Origin: Nitrospirota bacterium
GTDB taxonomy: Bacteria > Nitrospirota_A > Leptospirillia > Leptospirillales > Leptospirillaceae
DNA length: 8,156 nucleotides
Direction: 5' to 3'
NCBI GenBank assembly: GCA_021838765.1
Contig: JAKCCY010000114.1
Location: forward strand, 1 to 8,156
Position 1 is the stretch's first letter. Each line of letters opens with the position of its first letter. The translations under genes and the position numbers were made by a program. Under the pieces are notes generated by a model, which searched no databases, was not told the DNA's origin, and worked only from the letters and a program-made list of their open reading frames with translations. Positions 6,972 to 8,156 of the stretch are shown here, in pieces.

Positions 6972-7075
6972 GCGACAGCCATCATCGCATGAAGATCCTT
7001 GTTCTGATCATGAAGGCCATCATCGGTCTTCTGGCCTTCGGCTTTGTCCTAAAATACTCCATCTCTCAAGTATAG
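6968..7075 (+). CDS. Small membrane protein overlapping the gpmA stop (35 aa)
   Basis: A 35-codon frame begins at the ATG of an ATGA overlap with the gpmA stop, the usual arrangement for translational coupling. The product has a basic, His-rich N-terminus (MSDSHHRMK) followed by one predicted membrane helix at about residues 9-30 ([19 protein letters not shown]) and a short tail. The single helix after positive residues fits an inner-membrane miniprotein. The coding stretch then runs into the terminator at 7122, so it would be the last gene of the gpmA transcript. I do not recognise a family. A chance ORF cannot be excluded at this length; the ATGA overlap and hydrophobic pattern argue for a real gene. 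Confidence 0.5.
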   Translation: MSDSHHRMKILVLIMKAIIGLLAFGFVLKYSISQV

Positions 7076-7110
7076 GAATACAACGCCTGCCCTCATCTGC
7101 CCTGCCCTAC

Positions 7111-7156
7111 AAAATAAAAAAGCCTGTCCAGAAAACTGGGCAGGCCTTTTTATTTT
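7111..7156. terminator. Strong bidirectional intrinsic terminator
   Basis: A 10-bp stem, GCCTGTCCAG (7122-7131) with CTGGGCAGGC (7136-7145) and one G-U pair, closes on an AAAA tetraloop. It is followed by CTTTTTATTTT on the plus strand and preceded by an A-rich tract (7111-7121), which gives a U-tract on the minus strand. It ends the gpmA transcript from the left and the PuuD-like transcript from the right. Confidence 0.9.
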
Positions 7157-7175
7157 CATAAAATATTTCTTGTGA

Positions 7176-7673
7176 TCAATGGAACAAGGCAGCTCCATGG
7201 CTTGATGCACCCATGAAAAAAAGCATAGGGATCGAAAGCATTGTATTGACCCTTGATGCCAGAAAAGCCTTTCTTGCCGCTTTGGCCTTCTCTTCCGGCT
7301 GGGCTGGAACGAGACCGATGACTCTCTTCTGATTGGGCCAGATAATGCCCCACACGTTCAACATCATGATGATGCCAAGCCAGGCACCCATGCCAATAAC
7401 AGCCGCGCCCTTGTGAAGCATGAATGCATCAGCAAGCATTCCTCTTTGGCCAAGGATAGAAAGCCCAAAAAGAACGGTCAGGAGTGATGCCCACCGGAAG
7501 AAAAACAGTGCCCGGGGAACCAGATGCTTGAAAGCCTCGGCCTTGGCCTCGGGAGAGATCGCCTTCAGAAATGGGACCTGAACGAAGTTGAAGTAATACA
7601 AAAGACCGATCCACATGATCCCTGCGAGGAAATGTCCCCATCGCATGATCAGTTCCGTTGCCACATGATCCAT
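7176..7673 (-). CDS. Short membrane protein related to the PuuD / urate oxidase N-terminal domain
   Basis: 165 residues with about four membrane helices (roughly 10-30, 57-76, 90-112, 141-158). The first helix region, RWGHFLAGIMWIGLLYYFNF (11-30), followed by VQVP, and the WPNQKRVIG stretch (112-120) are typical of the membrane domain of PuuD-type urate hydroxylases and the short proteins annotated with that name. Full PuuD has more helices and a C-terminal cytochrome c domain; both are absent, so urate oxidation is doubtful. H14, H50, H87 and H159 are visible, and some could bind haem. The ATG has AAGGAG 5 nt upstream. It follows a 32-residue membrane miniprotein on the same strand after 126 nt and ends at the shared terminator. 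A role as a haem-binding membrane electron carrier or assembly factor is possible but inferred. Confidence 0.75.
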   Translation of the reverse strand: MDHVATELIMRWGHFLAGIMWIGLLYYFNFVQVPFLKAISPEAKAEAFKHLVPRALFFFRWASLLTVLFGLSILGQRGMLADAFMLHKGAAVIGMGAWLGIIMMLNVWGIIWPNQKRVIGLVPAQPEEKAKAARKAFLASRVNTMLSIPMLFFMGASSHGAALFH

Positions 7674-7799
7674 AAAATCTCCTTCAAATTGATTCCTGAA
7701 ATGGAATGTTTAGAAAGTACCGAGCCTGAGCCATTATTGTGTAATCGGGAGTCTTGGGATTGAACGTTCTCATGATCCAGGATGTCCATCGAAAAACAA
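7674..7799. other. Gap between the miniprotein and the PuuD-like gene
   Basis: These 126 bases contain the AAGGAG ribosome binding site of the PuuD-like gene and no other coding frame with a start signal. No convincing terminator or promoter is seen on the minus strand, so co-transcription of the two flanking genes is plausible. Confidence 0.4.
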
Positions 7800-7898
7800 T
7801 CAGGCGTTTACCAATGCCTTCACTACGAAAAAGAGCACTCCCGTCAGGGCAAACCCGGCCAGAACCGTTCCCCAAAGACTGTCCAGAGGATTTTTCAC
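7800..7898 (-). CDS. 32-residue single-helix membrane miniprotein
   Basis: A GTG start at 7898 has AAAGGAG 5 nt upstream, among the best ribosome binding sites in the window. It opens a 32-residue frame: a short soluble start (KNPLDSLWG), then one membrane helix at about residues 10-28 (TVLAGFALTGVLFFVVKAL). The length and layout resemble small subunits or accessory peptides of membrane oxidoreductase complexes such as the CcoQ/CydX type, but no family signature is recognisable. The larger antisense and overlapping frames here lack start signals. It is the first gene after the regulatory region at 7899-8156 and precedes the PuuD-like gene, so the two may form one membrane complex. Small size limits confidence, but the start signal is strong. 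Confidence 0.65.
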   Translation of the reverse strand: MKNPLDSLWGTVLAGFALTGVLFFVVKALVNA

Positions 7899-7978
7899 AA
7901 TAACTCCTTTCCCCATTAGCTATTTTCAAAAACAGAAAACGCTCTCAAAATGTTTCAGGATGGCAGATGAGTCCTGCC

Positions 7979-8010
7979 CCCTATTAGATTCGGCGAATCC
8001 GATTCTTTCG
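7979..8010 (-). promoter_or_regulatory. Structured leader and GATTC half-site cluster
   Basis: GATTCG (7987-7992) and CGAATC (7994-7999) form an almost perfect palindrome with a 1-bp centre. A further GATTC follows at 8001 and another at 8031, inside the spacer of the sigma-70-like promoter. On the transcript, a second hairpin, GGCAG/CTGCC, lies just downstream at about 7960-7978. The layout could be a repressor operator at the start site, a folded leader, or both. No known riboswitch class is recognised. Confidence 0.35.
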
Positions 8011-8016
8011 GCATCC

Positions 8017-8046
8017 ATTATACCTGATCAGATTCGATCTCCTCAA
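8017..8046 (-). promoter_or_regulatory. Candidate sigma-70 promoter for the miniprotein / PuuD-like pair
   Basis: A perfect TATAAT (8022-8017, minus strand) sits 18 nt after TTGAGG (8046-8041), a four-of-six -35 match. Transcription would start near 8010, giving a leader of about 110 nt. Confidence 0.5.
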
Positions 8047-8060
8047 GCTCGAGTATTGCC

Positions 8061-8078
8061 AAGCATAAACCTTGCCAA
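8061..8078 (-). promoter_or_regulatory. Candidate sigma-54 promoter
   Basis: The minus strand reads TTGGCAAGGTTTATGCTT. Compared with the sigma-54 consensus TTGGCACG-N4-TTGCTT, the GG and GC elements have the exact 10-nt separation and only two bases differ. Transcription would start near 8051, upstream of the sigma-70-like promoter. An enhancer site would be expected about 100 bp further upstream, mostly outside the window. Confidence 0.4.
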
Positions 8079-8106
8079 AGAGCCCTCTCTGGTGCTAGGA
8101 TGTACC

Positions 8107-8133
8107 TGTTGGGCCCATGTGCCCAGCGTTTTT
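8107..8133 (+). terminator. Terminator-like hairpin on the plus strand
   Basis: TGTTGGGC (8107-8114) pairs with GCCCAGCG (8121-8128), including two G-U pairs, around the loop CCATGT, and runs into TTTTT (8129-8133). No plus-strand gene is seen between the terminator at 7122 and here. It may end a small RNA or an antisense transcript, or be a DNA inverted repeat used by a regulator. Confidence 0.4.
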
Positions 8134-8156
8134 ACTTATGGTTTGTCGATTATTCA

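Noticed and set aside
7684..7929. 81-residue minus-strand frame over the miniprotein
   Set aside because: No start signal and no hydrophobic or domain pattern; the 32-residue frame in another phase has a strong ribosome binding site and a membrane helix.
8085..8133. Faint resemblance to the 3' half of a bacterial SRP RNA
   Set aside because: Only GGATGTA and GGGCCC-like pieces match; the conserved GGAAG-type loop of SRP RNA is absent.
1..8156. CRISPR array, tRNA/rRNA genes, insertion sequences
   Set aside because: No regularly spaced repeats, no cloverleaf or rRNA-like stretch, and no transposase frame or flanking terminal repeats were seen.

Overview
The window looks like chromosomal DNA of a moderately GC-rich Gram-negative bacterium. 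Codon style, the many c-type haem and periplasmic proteins, and the gene content would fit an acidophilic chemolithotroph such as Leptospirillum (Nitrospirota). That assignment is an inference from style; no rRNA or other marker is present.

Layout. (1) Bases 2-2620 (+): most of a large PAS/GAF/PAS/GGDEF/EAL cyclic-di-GMP protein, whose reading frame is still open at the left edge. It ends at a strong bidirectional hairpin terminator (2641-2670) shared with the convergent cluster on its right. (2) Bases 2696-6119 (-): a three-gene periplasmic cluster. In transcription order it holds a tetrahaem cytochrome that reads as a natural TsdB-TsdA fusion (thiosulfate dehydrogenase / tetrathionate reductase with its own diheme electron carrier), a Tat-exported DsrE-like protein with a single cysteine, and an orphan periplasmic binding protein of the molybdate-binding (ModA-like) fold. 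A structured 139-bp gap with a terminator-like hairpin separates the first two genes. (3) Bases 6120-6311: a divergent regulatory region with nested inverted repeats. (4) Bases 6312-7075 (+): gpmA (glycolytic phosphoglycerate mutase), with a 35-residue membrane miniprotein overlapping its stop codon by ATGA. (5) Bases 7122-7156: a strong bidirectional terminator. (6) Bases 7176-7898 (-): a four-helix membrane protein related to the N-terminal domain of PuuD-type urate oxidases, preceded by a 32-residue membrane miniprotein with an excellent ribosome binding site. (7) Bases 7899-8156: no gene seen, but a dense regulatory region with a sigma-54-like promoter, a sigma-70-like promoter, a cluster of GATTC half-sites and a terminator-like hairpin on the plus strand.

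How the parts work together. The central cluster is the most interesting unit. All three products are predicted to act outside the cytoplasmic membrane. TsdBA would move electrons between thiosulfate/tetrathionate and haem carriers, the DsrE-like protein could handle persulfide or sulfane sulfur, and the binding protein could capture an oxyanion. No ABC permease or ATPase accompanies the binding protein here. The grouping as a periplasmic sulfur-oxyanion module is an inference from co-orientation and family knowledge. The two miniproteins and the short PuuD-like protein are small membrane components whose partners cannot be read from this window.
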